A stretch of DNA of 46,661 nt, taken from Phenylobacterium sp. (GTDB lineage Bacteria; Pseudomonadota; Alphaproteobacteria; Caulobacterales; Caulobacteraceae). Positions 18,991 to 25,377 of the stretch are shown here, one piece after another. Positions within the stretch are counted from its first letter, which is position 1; every line of letters starts with the position of its first letter. A program made the translations under genes and the position numbers. The notes below the pieces were generated by a model, which was not told where the DNA came from, did no database searches, and was given only the letters and a program-made list of their open reading frames with translations. The DNA lies in the NCBI RefSeq assembly GCF_030697305.1, contig NZ_JAUYQL010000112.1, positions 1-46,661 of the forward strand. The letters are read 5' to 3'.

Positions 18991-20525
18991 TCCGCATCAT
19001 CCTGGTGTTCCTGGCGGTCGCCGCCGTGGCTCTGACCGTGCTGGCGCTGGCCGGCGATCCAGGCCGGGCCAGCGTCGTGTGGCAAGGCTGGCGGCTGGAC
19101 ACCACCGCGGCCGCGGCCTGCCTGTTCGTCGGCGCCGCGTCTCTCGCGGCGATGATCGCCTGGCGGCTGCTGCTGTGGATCCTGGAGACGCCGCGCCGCG
19201 CGGCCCGCGCCCGCGACGACCTGCGCCGCCGTCAGGCGGCAGAGGCGCTGACCCGCGGCTTCCTGGCCGCCGCCGCCGGCGACGGGTCGGAGGCCCGCAG
19301 GCTGGCGCGCAAGGCCGCCGAACTGGCCGACGAGACTCCGGGCCTGGCCCGCATCCTGGCCGCCCACGCCGCCGAAGCGGCTGGCGATCCGGCCGAGGCT
19401 CAGTCCGCCTATCAGGCGATGCTGGACTTTCCCGAGATGCGCCTGGCCGGGCGTCGCGGGCTGATGCAACTCGCCCTGCAGGCGGGCGACCGGACCCAGG
19501 CGCTGGAGCACGCCGAGCAGGCCTTCGCGCTCGCCCGCACCGCCCGCTGGCCGTGGAGGGCCCTGTTCGAGGCCAGGCTGGAGGCGGCCGATTGGGATGG
19601 CGCGCTGGCGCTGGTGCGCGCCGCCCTCGACCGCAAGATCGTCCCGCCGATCGTCGCCGACCGCGCCCGCGCGGCGCTGCTCGCGGCCTCCGCCGCGGGG
19701 CTGGAGGCCAGTCCGGACCCGGCCGCCCGCGCCCGGGCGCTGGAGTTCGCTCTGGAAGCCGCCAAACGCCAGCCGGGGTTCGCGCCCGGCGTGGTGATGG
19801 CCGCGCGCCTGCTGGCCGGCGACGGCAAGTTCGGCCGCGCCGCCCAAGCGCTGGAGGGCGCGTGGAAGGCCTCGCCGCACCCCGCCCTGTGGCTCGCCTA
19901 CCGTGACCTGCACACCGACGAGACGCCGGCCCGGCGCGCCGACCGCCTGGCTGCGCTGGTGCGGGTGAACCCTGAACCGCGCGAAAGCCGCATCCTGGCG
20001 ATCGAACGGGCGCTGGTGATCGGCGACGCGGCCGCCGCGCGGCTGGGCGCCCAGGCGCTGCAGGCTGAGCCGCTGACCGCGCGCACCGCCGGCCTGTTCG
20101 CCCGCACCGCCTTCGCCGATGCGCAGCCCGACGAGGCGCGAATGTGGATGGCCCGCGCCGCGCAGGCGCCGCAGGAGCCGGACTGGTCCGATCTCGATCC
20201 GGAGGGCCGCGCCTTCGCCTACCAGCCGTCCGACTGGGCGAGGCTGGTCGCCGCCTTCGCCGAAACCGGCGCCCTGATCCACCCGCGCCACGAGCGGCGC
20301 GAGCGCAGCATGGGCGATCTGCCGGACCTGCCGATGGCCTATGTCGAGCCGCCGCCGGCCGCAGGTTTCGGAGACCAGCCGCCGGTGCTCTATCCGACGG
20401 CGGCCGAGGCCTATGAGGACGAAGCCGCGGCGCAGGAACCCGCCCTGCCGCCGCCGCCCGCGCCGCCGCCTCGCAGATCGGTTGCGCGGCGACGCTTGGC
20501 GAGCGGGCCAAGAGCCGCTAAGTAG
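18987..20525 (+). CDS. HemY-like TPR membrane protein
   Basis: The 512-residue protein starts with GTG overlapping the previous stop (GTGA). Two membrane helices occupy about residues 1-22 and 39-64, followed by the HemY_N signature region (LLLWILETPRRAARARDDLRRR written in parts) and TPR-like helical repeats to about residue 440. The C-terminal tail is proline-rich and basic. Bacterial HemY proteins of this type are named for their place in hem operons and are not protoporphyrinogen oxidase; their function is uncertain. Last gene of the hem operon. Confidence 0.85.
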   Translation: MIRIILVFLAVAAVALTVLALAGDPGRASVVWQGWRLDTTAAAACLFVGAASLAAMIAWRLLLWILETPRRAARARDDLRRRQAAEALTRGFLAAAAGDGSEARRLARKAAELADETPGLARILAAHAAEAAGDPAEAQSAYQAMLDFPEMRLAGRRGLMQLALQAGDRTQALEHAEQAFALARTARWPWRALFEARLEAADWDGALALVRAALDRKIVPPIVADRARAALLAASAAGLEASPDPAARARALEFALEAAKRQPGFAPGVVMAARLLAGDGKFGRAAQALEGAWKASPHPALWLAYRDLHTDETPARRADRLAALVRVNPEPRESRILAIERALVIGDAAAARLGAQALQAEPLTARTAGLFARTAFADAQPDEARMWMARAAQAPQEPDWSDLDPEGRAFAYQPSDWARLVAAFAETGALIHPRHERRERSMGDLPDLPMAYVEPPPAAGFGDQPPVLYPTAAEAYEDEAAAQEPALPPPPAPPPRRSVARRRLASGPRAAK

Positions 20526-20670
20526 GCGCGCCTTCGCGCACCAGCCCCTCAGGCTCGCCGTGCGGACGCCCCGACCAGGGCCCCAAACTTCGCCACGGTT
20601 CACCAGTGGTTAGGTCATGGGCGCTATCAGGGATGCATAGACACCAGGGTCTGCGAAACGCGGACCGGAC

Positions 20671-20746
20671 GCCGCTTTAGCTCAGCTGGTAGAGCACCTC
20701 ATTCGTAATGAGGGGGTCACAGGTTCGAGTCCTGTAAGCGGCACCA
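20671..20746 (+). tRNA. tRNA-Thr (anticodon CGT)
   Basis: The cloverleaf folds fully: 7-bp acceptor stem (GCCGCTT with AAGCGGC), D-arm GCTC/GAGC, anticodon stem CCTCA/TGAGG around the loop TTCGTAA, and T-arm ACAGG/CCTGT with TTCGAGT. The loop gives anticodon CGT, so threonine ACG codons are read. The CCA end is encoded (20744-20746). tRNA genes are common integration targets and this one begins the accessory-looking segment, but no repeat of its 3' end was found downstream. Confidence 0.96.
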
Positions 20747-20812
20747 CTCCTCCCGGAAGTTCGGCGCTGAAGATCCGCTGGTCTGCGTTCGCTGCGGGTC
20801 AGCTTTCGACTT

Positions 20813-20837
20813 AAGCGGACTTTCGTGGCGTCCGCTT
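20813..20837. repeat. Small hairpin with AAGCGGAC core
   Basis: AAGCGGAC (20813-20820) and GTCCGCTT (20830-20837) form an 8-bp perfect stem with a 9-base loop, followed by a short T-run. It could terminate the tRNA transcript. The same core recurs in degenerate form at 21589-21612 and 23893-23900, so it may be a dispersed intergenic repeat. Confidence 0.55.
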
Positions 20838-21021
20838 TTCGCGCCGGCGCCATTGTCCGAAATCGACCCAGGGCGCCCGCGCGGCCGGTTGTCGTCGCAG
20901 AGATGGCCGCAGGCCGAGCCTCCTGAGGCAGACCCCTGCGCGCGCACGCCGATTGCACAAGCCAGCGGTCCGAACCAAGGTTGTCCTGCGCGACCGTCGC
21001 GCAGGACAGGAGGAAACGACG

Positions 21022-21522
21022 ATGGCGCACCTGAACGTGTCGACCAAGGAATTCGCCGCCATGGCGGGCCACAAGCTCGGCCCGTCGGATTGGATGACCG
21101 TCACCCAGGAAATGGTGCAGACCTACGGGGAGACTGTGGGGGATCTCTGGTGGATCCACGTTGACGTGCCCCGCGCCAAGAAGGCTTTCGGTGGGACCAT
21201 CGTCTACGGCCTGCTGACCCTCTCGCTCGTCCCCAAGATGATGAACGAGATCATGAGGATCACCGACCACGGCAACGACCTGAACTACGGGTATGACAAC
21301 GTCCGCTTCCTGTCCGTGGTGCACGGCGGCGATCGGATACGGCTGACCGCCGATATCATCGGGGCTGAGCCTCGCCGCGACGGCATGCTGTGCCGTACGC
21401 ACTGCATCGTGGAGGTCGAGGGCAGCGAGAAGCCCGCGCTTGTCGCCGACTGGACGCTGCTGGTCTTCCCGGATGGGGACGGGTCGATGGCGGAGCACGC
21501 GGGCCTCGTTGGGGCCAGCTAG
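21022..21522 (+). CDS. MaoC-family dehydratase (NodN-like hot-dog protein)
   Basis: The 166-residue protein has the MaoC/NodN layout: an N-terminal helix with WMTVTQEMVQTYGETVGD, the hydratase motif WWIHVDVPRAKKAFGGTIVYG (key residues D, H and FGGTI), then LTLSLVPKMM. Family members hydrate or dehydrate enoyl-CoA thioesters. The usual catalytic histidine near 'GGTIAHG' reads GGTIVYG here, which may alter activity. AGGAGG at 21008-21013 sets the ATG start at 21022. It lies alone between the tRNA and the MerR-ATPase gene, so its pathway is not indicated. Confidence 0.85.
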   Translation: MAHLNVSTKEFAAMAGHKLGPSDWMTVTQEMVQTYGETVGDLWWIHVDVPRAKKAFGGTIVYGLLTLSLVPKMMNEIMRITDHGNDLNYGYDNVRFLSVVHGGDRIRLTADIIGAEPRRDGMLCRTHCIVEVEGSEKPALVADWTLLVFPDGDGSMAEHAGLVGAS

Positions 21523-21588
21523 CCCTCCGGCCCGCGCGTTCGGCCGCCGGGTCGCGGCAGAATGTCCGGTCGGCGGCCGAAGGTAAAT

Positions 21589-21612
21589 GTCCGTCTTCCA
21601 CCCCTAGCGGAC
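21589..21612. repeat. Degenerate GTCCG...GCGGAC hairpin at the 3' end of the MerR-ATPase gene
   Basis: GTCCGTC (21589-21595) faces GCGGAC (21607-21612) with one mismatch. It overlaps the stop codon of the minus-strand MerR-ATPase gene and shares its core with the hairpin at 20813-20837. It could serve as a terminator between two convergent genes. Confidence 0.4.
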
Positions 21613-22680
21613 GTCGGCGGGGTCAGCTTCAGGGTTGCCCTCGCCCGACCCTCTTTGGGGAATCCAGGCGATCATTCCTTCTGTCCTTGCGCGAATCTCC
21701 GGCGGACCAAGACAACTGGCCAAAGCCTCGTAGCCAGGCGAGCCCGGCTGCAGACGCACTGTCTGTGGGGGGCTGTGATTGGCAGGGCAGAAGATGGCGA
21801 TCTCGTGCGGCGTCGTTGCTGAAAGGTCGAGGATTGCAGACGAGCGGGTGATTATGAACACGGGGCGATCGCCGGGGCCGCGTTTGCGCAGGTGGGCCAT
21901 GACGGCCTGCTGGGTGACCTCATCGAGGCCTTGTTCGATTATGTCGATCACCAGGATCTTCGAGGCGTCCTGTTCCAGGCCGACGACCAATGCGAACAGG
22001 GCGTCTGACTCGCGAGCGCCGTCTTCCAGAAGCCAGGCCAACGCCGCCTCGGCGCGTTCCCGCAAGCCGGCGTTGGCTTCCACGGCCGATCTGGCTATGG
22101 CCGCCTGACGCTCGATCCGCTCTAGTCCGAGAAAGACCGTATCCGGCAAGTGCTCTGCAAGCATCTTCGCGAGCCTCGTCTTCCCGCTCCCGAGCGGACC
22201 GACGATGTAGTTGATGGGGCGAACGTCACGTACGGCGAACCGCTCGCCGCCCCACGGCCACGGCAAGTCGAACGTCGCCATCGGCTCGACAGCCGCCTGG
22301 ATCAGGCCAGCCAAATCCTTCGCTGAGGGAACCTCGCCCCGCGCCAGCTCTCGCCTCAGTCCTCGGACTTTGTCCAACTTGAGCCCGAGCTGGCCGAGGT
22401 CGCCTTCAAGTCTTGACTGGTGGGCGGCGAGCGCCGGTTCCAGGCGGTCGGCGACGCCGCTGAGCACACCCTCCACCTGGGCTAGGCTGAACCCCAACGC
22501 CCTGAGCGCGACGATCTCAGCGGTGCGCGCCAAGTCGTCGGGTCCGTAGGCTCTCCAGCCTGCGGCCGTGCGACCTGGGGATACGAGACCGCGCTCCTCA
22601 TAGAGCCGAAGCGCCTTCACCGAAATTCCAAGACGCAGAGCGGCTTCGGATGGGCTTAGAAAATTGACGGAAGCGTTCAC
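21604..22680 (-). CDS. MerR-family regulator fused to a P-loop ATPase
   Basis: The 358-residue protein has a MerR winged helix (residues 5 to about 75: LSPSEAALRLGISVKALRLYEERGLVSP, written here only as a key pattern) and a helical dimerisation stretch to about 130. From about residue 165 there is an ATPase domain: Walker A GPLGSGKTRLAKML, then Walker B-like ILVIDIIEQGLDEVTQQAV and VFIITRSSAILD, which resembles an ABC/AAA_21-type core. MerR proteins normally end in a small ligand-binding domain; here an ATPase takes its place, so the effector may be a nucleotide or a molecular state. The GTG start follows GAGGTGA. The last few residues derive from a repeat. Its target is unknown. Confidence 0.8.
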   Translation of the reverse strand: MNASVNFLSPSEAALRLGISVKALRLYEERGLVSPGRTAAGWRAYGPDDLARTAEIVALRALGFSLAQVEGVLSGVADRLEPALAAHQSRLEGDLGQLGLKLDKVRGLRRELARGEVPSAKDLAGLIQAAVEPMATFDLPWPWGGERFAVRDVRPINYIVGPLGSGKTRLAKMLAEHLPDTVFLGLERIERQAAIARSAVEANAGLRERAEAALAWLLEDGARESDALFALVVGLEQDASKILVIDIIEQGLDEVTQQAVMAHLRKRGPGDRPVFIITRSSAILDLSATTPHEIAIFCPANHSPPQTVRLQPGSPGYEALASCLGPPEIRARTEGMIAWIPQRGSGEGNPEADPADVR

Positions 22681-22709
22681 GACTCACCTCGATTCTGCTG
22701 ACCGTCACG

Positions 22710-22740
22710 CTTATCCGGCCGGCCCCACGGTCCAGGTCAA
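22710..22740 (-). promoter_or_regulatory. Candidate MerR-type promoter with 19-bp spacer
   Basis: On the minus strand TTGACC (rc of 22735-22740) and GATAAG (rc of 22710-22715) are separated by 19 bases. Long 19-bp spacers are characteristic of promoters activated by MerR proteins through DNA distortion. It lies 30 bp upstream of the MerR-ATPase GTG start, consistent with autoregulation. A clean dyad within the spacer was not found. Confidence 0.35.
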
Positions 22741-22819
22741 GAGGGGATGCGGAAAGCCACAATCCGCCCGCCCGCACGTTGCGAAGTTCCGCAATCGGGC
22801 AACCATTCCAGCGGGTGAC

Positions 22820-22859
22820 CAATATCCATATTTCTAGGACTATAGAAATATGGATATTG
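22820..22859. promoter_or_regulatory. Perfect 17-bp-arm palindrome, relic ArsR operator
   Basis: Bases 22820-22836 and 22843-22859 are exact reverse complements with a 6-base centre (GGACTA). The inner 20 bp (22830-22849) end immediately before the relic ATG, exactly as the homologous 20-bp element does before the intact arsR at 24017. The shared pattern is ATTTCTA ... GAAAT. It is AT-rich against the GC-rich background. Confidence 0.7.
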
Positions 22860-22957
22860 AAGACGCCATTGAGAGCTTATCCGGGCGGGGCTCATCCGGT
22901 CGCGGCGGAAGAGCCCGTCGGTCATCTACTCGGCGGACTATGGCGAGGTCGCGGCCC
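22850..22957 (+). pseudogene. arsR: arsR remnant with internal deletion
   Basis: The start MDIEDAIESLS matches the intact ArsR start MDTDDAIESLS. After TATCCG the sequence jumps to the segment that in the intact gene begins at 24190, so about 139 bp corresponding to 24051-24189 are missing. Because 139 is not a multiple of three, the remaining part (homologous to 24190-24255) is out of frame. The similarity stops at about 22952, where a GNAT gene remnant begins in the opposite orientation. It cannot encode a working repressor, yet its operator is intact. Confidence 0.85.
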
Positions 22958-23100
22958 TCATCGCGCCGGGCGAAGCATCGGGTAGACGCGAGGGAAGTCG
23001 TCAGGGCGAACCTCGCCGATGACCTCGAACCCGTACCGCGCATAGAGTGGGATGTTCCGCGGGTTGGAGCTCTCCTGATAGGCCGGCAGCCCGTGCTCGC
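22958..23100 (-). pseudogene. GNAT acetyltransferase C-terminal remnant
   Basis: The minus-strand frame reads HGLPAYQESSNPRNIPLY, then ARYGFEVIGEVRPDDFPRVY and PMLRPAR before a stop. This is the typical C-terminal third of GNAT-fold acetyltransferases, with the L-ESSN--N--LY-R-GF pattern. Upstream residues (from about 23100) no longer resemble a GNAT domain and there is no acetyl-CoA binding motif, so only about 48 residues survive. It abuts the arsR remnant tail to tail. Confidence 0.75.
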
Positions 23101-23258
23101 CGAGCGGGCTATGGCCGTCGCACCGGCGCACGTTCCTGTTCGCTTCCGACCCAATTCGGAGCTTCCTCCTGTTCACTTGATCCACTTAGCCAACGGGTTG
23201 AAACTGAAACGGTGGGCGCTTGCCTTGAATGTCACGCCAGCGGAAGCATGCATTGACG

Positions 23259-23609
23259 ATGTTCGCTGATCACGACGCCTACATAGCTGAGGCTCTTGAA
23301 GACCTCCGCCCTCTGCTGGTTCGATTGCGCGCTCAGCTTGCCAGTGCGCTGCCGGACGCCGAAGAAGTCATTGCCTACAAGATGCCAGGGTTCAGGATCG
23401 GACAATCCATCGTCGCGGGTTACGCAGCGTTCAGTAAGCAATGCGGCCTTTATCTAACTCCATCCGCCATCGCGTCGTATGCCGACGAAATAGCCGCGGC
23501 CGGGCTCAAGTCCACCAAGACCGGCGTCACCTTCTCGCCGAACCAACCGATCCCTGACGGCCTCGTTGAGAAACTCGCCTTAGCGTCTAAAAGGGATCAA
23601 AATCTCTGA
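23259..23609 (+). CDS. DUF1801 (YdhG-like) protein
   Basis: The 116-residue protein shows the DUF1801 pattern: FADHDAYIAEALEDLRPLL, then LPDAEEVIAYKMPGF and a C-terminal TKTGVTFSPNQPIPDGLVEKL. DUF1801 proteins are small, cytosolic and of unknown function. The ATG at 23259 is chosen because DUF1801 proteins begin just before the helix; an in-frame ATG at 23229 adds ten unrelated residues. It is flanked by remnants, so it was probably acquired with this segment. Confidence 0.8.
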   Translation: MFADHDAYIAEALEDLRPLLVRLRAQLASALPDAEEVIAYKMPGFRIGQSIVAGYAAFSKQCGLYLTPSAIASYADEIAAAGLKSTKTGVTFSPNQPIPDGLVEKLALASKRDQNL

Positions 23610-23996
23610 GCGGCTCGATCCGGCACAGTGGGTCTTGTCGATGCTGGAGGTGACGGTTCGGGATACGGCGTTCCACAAGCTGACGGTTCAAGATCGATCC
23701 TGGACGATCGGGTCGACGAGCCGAGCGTACTGGGACGTGCTGATGCGGTTTCCCACCGGGCCCTGACGGGGAAATAGCCGATCGTGCGCCCGACGGCCGT
23801 GGCGGCAAGGCACGGAACTTCACTCACATCCATAAAGCAGACCTTGGCGGGGCCTTTCGGCGGACAACAGCAGCCTCCCGGGCCGAGCCAGTAAGCGGAC
23901 ATCACGTCTCTATCGCGCCGCGTCCGTTGTCGCCATCTCGGACGTTGCGGAGGCCCGCTTTCGGGTCAAACGCTTTGACGGTTGACGAAGGGCCAA
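23610..23996. other. Gene-free stretch upstream of the ars operon
   Basis: No intact gene is visible in these 387 bases. Short frames exist on both strands but lack family patterns, apart from the possible recombinase scrap at 23688-23760. AAGCGGAC recurs at 23893-23900. The 3' end must hold the arsR promoter. Confidence 0.6.
23688..23760 (-). pseudogene. Possible tyrosine recombinase remnant
   Basis: The minus-strand frame reads GNRISTSQYARLVDPIVQ and then meets a stop. The IST-QYARLV pattern resembles the segment just before the HSLRRT box of a family of alphaproteobacterial phage-type integrases. Only about 20 residues match, neither catalytic box is present, and the match is from memory. 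Confidence 0.35.
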
Positions 23997-24016
23997 ATTT
24001 CTACGAACGTGGAAAT
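23997..24016. promoter_or_regulatory. Candidate ArsR operator abutting the arsR start
   Basis: ATTTCTAC (23997-24004) and GTGGAAAT (24009-24016) form an inverted repeat with one mismatch and a 4-base centre. It ends directly before the arsR ATG and matches in place and length the element before the arsR remnant, ATTTCTA...GAAAT being kept in both. Autorepression by ArsR is the expected function. Confidence 0.6.
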
Positions 24017-24379
24017 ATGGATACTGATGACGCCATCGAGAGCCTATCCGCGCTAGCGCACCCTGGTCGGCTTGCCGTGTTCCGTCTGCTGGTCCAGGCG
24101 GGGACTGAGGGGATGCCGGCTGGGGAGATTGCTCGCGCGTTCAACACCCCGGCCAACACCATGTCCACACAGCTCGCCATCTTGACGCGGGCGGGGCTCA
24201 TCCGGTCGCGGCGGGCGAGCCGGTCGGTCATCTACTCGGCGGACTATGGCGAGGTCGCCGGGCTCCTCGGGTTCCTGATGCAGGACTGTTGCCAGGGGCG
24301 ACCCGAGGTCTGCGCGCCCGTCCTTCAGGCCGCGTCCTGCTGCGCGCCCAACACCACCGCCAAGGAGACCACGTCATGA
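24017..24379 (+). CDS. arsR: ArsR-family arsenic-responsive repressor
   Basis: The 120-residue protein has a winged-helix domain (residues 5-85) with the recognition helix region NTPANTMSTQLAILTRAGLI. The C-terminal metalloid site is the cysteine cluster C91-C92 and C99 in QDCCQGRPEVC, as in C-terminal-type As(III) sensors; two more cysteines follow at 108-109. It should leave the operator when As(III) or methylarsenite binds. ATG at 24017 is chosen over an upstream in-frame start (23927) because it follows the operator and matches the remnant copy. Its stop overlaps the arsI start (ATGA). Confidence 0.93.
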   Translation: MDTDDAIESLSALAHPGRLAVFRLLVQAGTEGMPAGEIARAFNTPANTMSTQLAILTRAGLIRSRRASRSVIYSADYGEVAGLLGFLMQDCCQGRPEVCAPVLQAASCCAPNTTAKETTS

Positions 24380-24840
24380 AGCGCCTTCACCTGCACGTCG
24401 CCGTCGAGGACCTCGGCAAGTCTATCGGCTTCTATTCCACTCTGTTCGGCATGCCACCCGTCGTCACCAAGGATGACTATGCGAAGTGGATGCTCGAGGA
24501 CCCGCGCGTGAACTTCGCGATCTCCGAGCGGGGCCGCGCGGGCGGGGTCGATCACGTCGGCATCCAGGTGGACAGTCCCGAAGAGCTGGGCGAGCTGGCG
24601 ACCCGGCTCAAGGCGGCGGGGGAGATCACCTTCGACCAGGAGGCGACCACCTGTTGCTATGCGAAGTCGGACAAGGCTTGGGTCAACGATCCGTCCGGTT
24701 TGCGTTGGGAGACGTTCTTCACGTTCGGCGACGCCACCTCCTATGGCGAGGACCTCGCGGTGGACGCCGAGCCCGCCAAGGCTGAGACCTCCTCCTGCTG
24801 CGGCGCACCGGCCAAGGCCGCCGCTCCCGCTTGCTGCTGA
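24376..24840 (+). CDS. arsI: ArsI-type C-As lyase (vicinal oxygen chelate fold)
   Basis: The 154-residue protein belongs to the ArsI/CadI family. ArsI is an Fe(II) dioxygenase that cleaves the carbon-arsenic bond of trivalent organoarsenicals such as MAs(III). The substrate-binding vicinal cysteines are C93-C94 in TTCCYAKSDKAWV, and the probable iron ligands are H5 (or H7), H60 in VDHVGIQV and E112 in RWETFF. The C-terminal tail holds further cysteine pairs (SSCCGAP and ACC) that could bind metalloid. It overlaps arsR by 4 bp. A CadI-like metal-induced role cannot be excluded, but the ars context favours ArsI. Confidence 0.88.
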   Translation: MKRLHLHVAVEDLGKSIGFYSTLFGMPPVVTKDDYAKWMLEDPRVNFAISERGRAGGVDHVGIQVDSPEELGELATRLKAAGEITFDQEATTCCYAKSDKAWVNDPSGLRWETFFTFGDATSYGEDLAVDAEPAKAETSSCCGAPAKAAAPACC

Positions 24841-24855
24841 CCCACGGGTGACCCG

Positions 24856-25377
24856 ATGAGCGCCTTCAACATCCTCTTCCTCTGCACTGGCAATTCGGCG
24901 CGCTCGATCCTGGCGGAGGCGATCACCAACGCCCTGCCCGGCGACAAGTTCACCGGCTATTCGGCGGGGTCTATGCCGCGCGGGGAGGTCAACCCGCACG
25001 CCCTGGCGCTGCTGAACAAGCTGGGCCACCCCACCGCGGGGCTGCGCTCCAAGTCCTGGGATGAGTTCGCCGTCCCAGGCGCCGCGCCGCTGCACTTCGT
25101 CATCACCGTCTGCGACAACGCGGCGGGCGAGGTGTGCCCGATCTGGCCGGGCCAGCCGATGACCGCGCACTGGGGGCTCCCCGACCCGGCGGAGGTGGCC
25201 GGCACGGATGCTGAAATCGCCCTGGCGTTCGCTGACACCTACCGGATGCTGCGCAACCGCATCGGCGCTTTCGCGGAGCTGCCCCTGGCGAGCCTCGACC
25301 GGCTGTCGCTCAAGCGGCGCATGGATGAGATCGGCAAGGACGTGGTCGAAGCCGCCAACGACACCGCCGCGCGGTGA
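24856..25377 (+). CDS. arsC: Arsenate reductase, low-molecular-weight phosphatase fold
   Basis: The 173-residue enzyme reduces As(V) to As(III). The P-loop LCTGNSARS gives the CX5R motif with nucleophile C10. C86 and C94 in VCDNAAGEVCP are the resolving cysteines, and D110 in LPDPAE is the general acid, so this is the thioredoxin-coupled type rather than the glutaredoxin-linked ArsC. It starts 15 bp after arsI and overlaps aqpS by 4 bp (GTGA). Confidence 0.94.
   Translation: MSAFNILFLCTGNSARSILAEAITNALPGDKFTGYSAGSMPRGEVNPHALALLNKLGHPTAGLRSKSWDEFAVPGAAPLHFVITVCDNAAGEVCPIWPGQPMTAHWGLPDPAEVAGTDAEIALAFADTYRMLRNRIGAFAELPLASLDRLSLKRRMDEIGKDVVEAANDTAAR

Noticed and set aside
20677..21498. Minus-strand frame of 273 codons ending YRTRTCDPLITNEVLYQLS across the tRNA gene
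   Set aside because: That C-terminal peptide is a known false translation of a tRNA-Thr gene, and the rest is antisense to the MaoC-type gene.
23597..23905. Cysteine-rich 102-codon frame (MMSAYWLGPGGCCCPP) on the minus strand
   Set aside because: No family pattern, no ribosome binding site, and it runs through the decayed region with repeat-like sequence.
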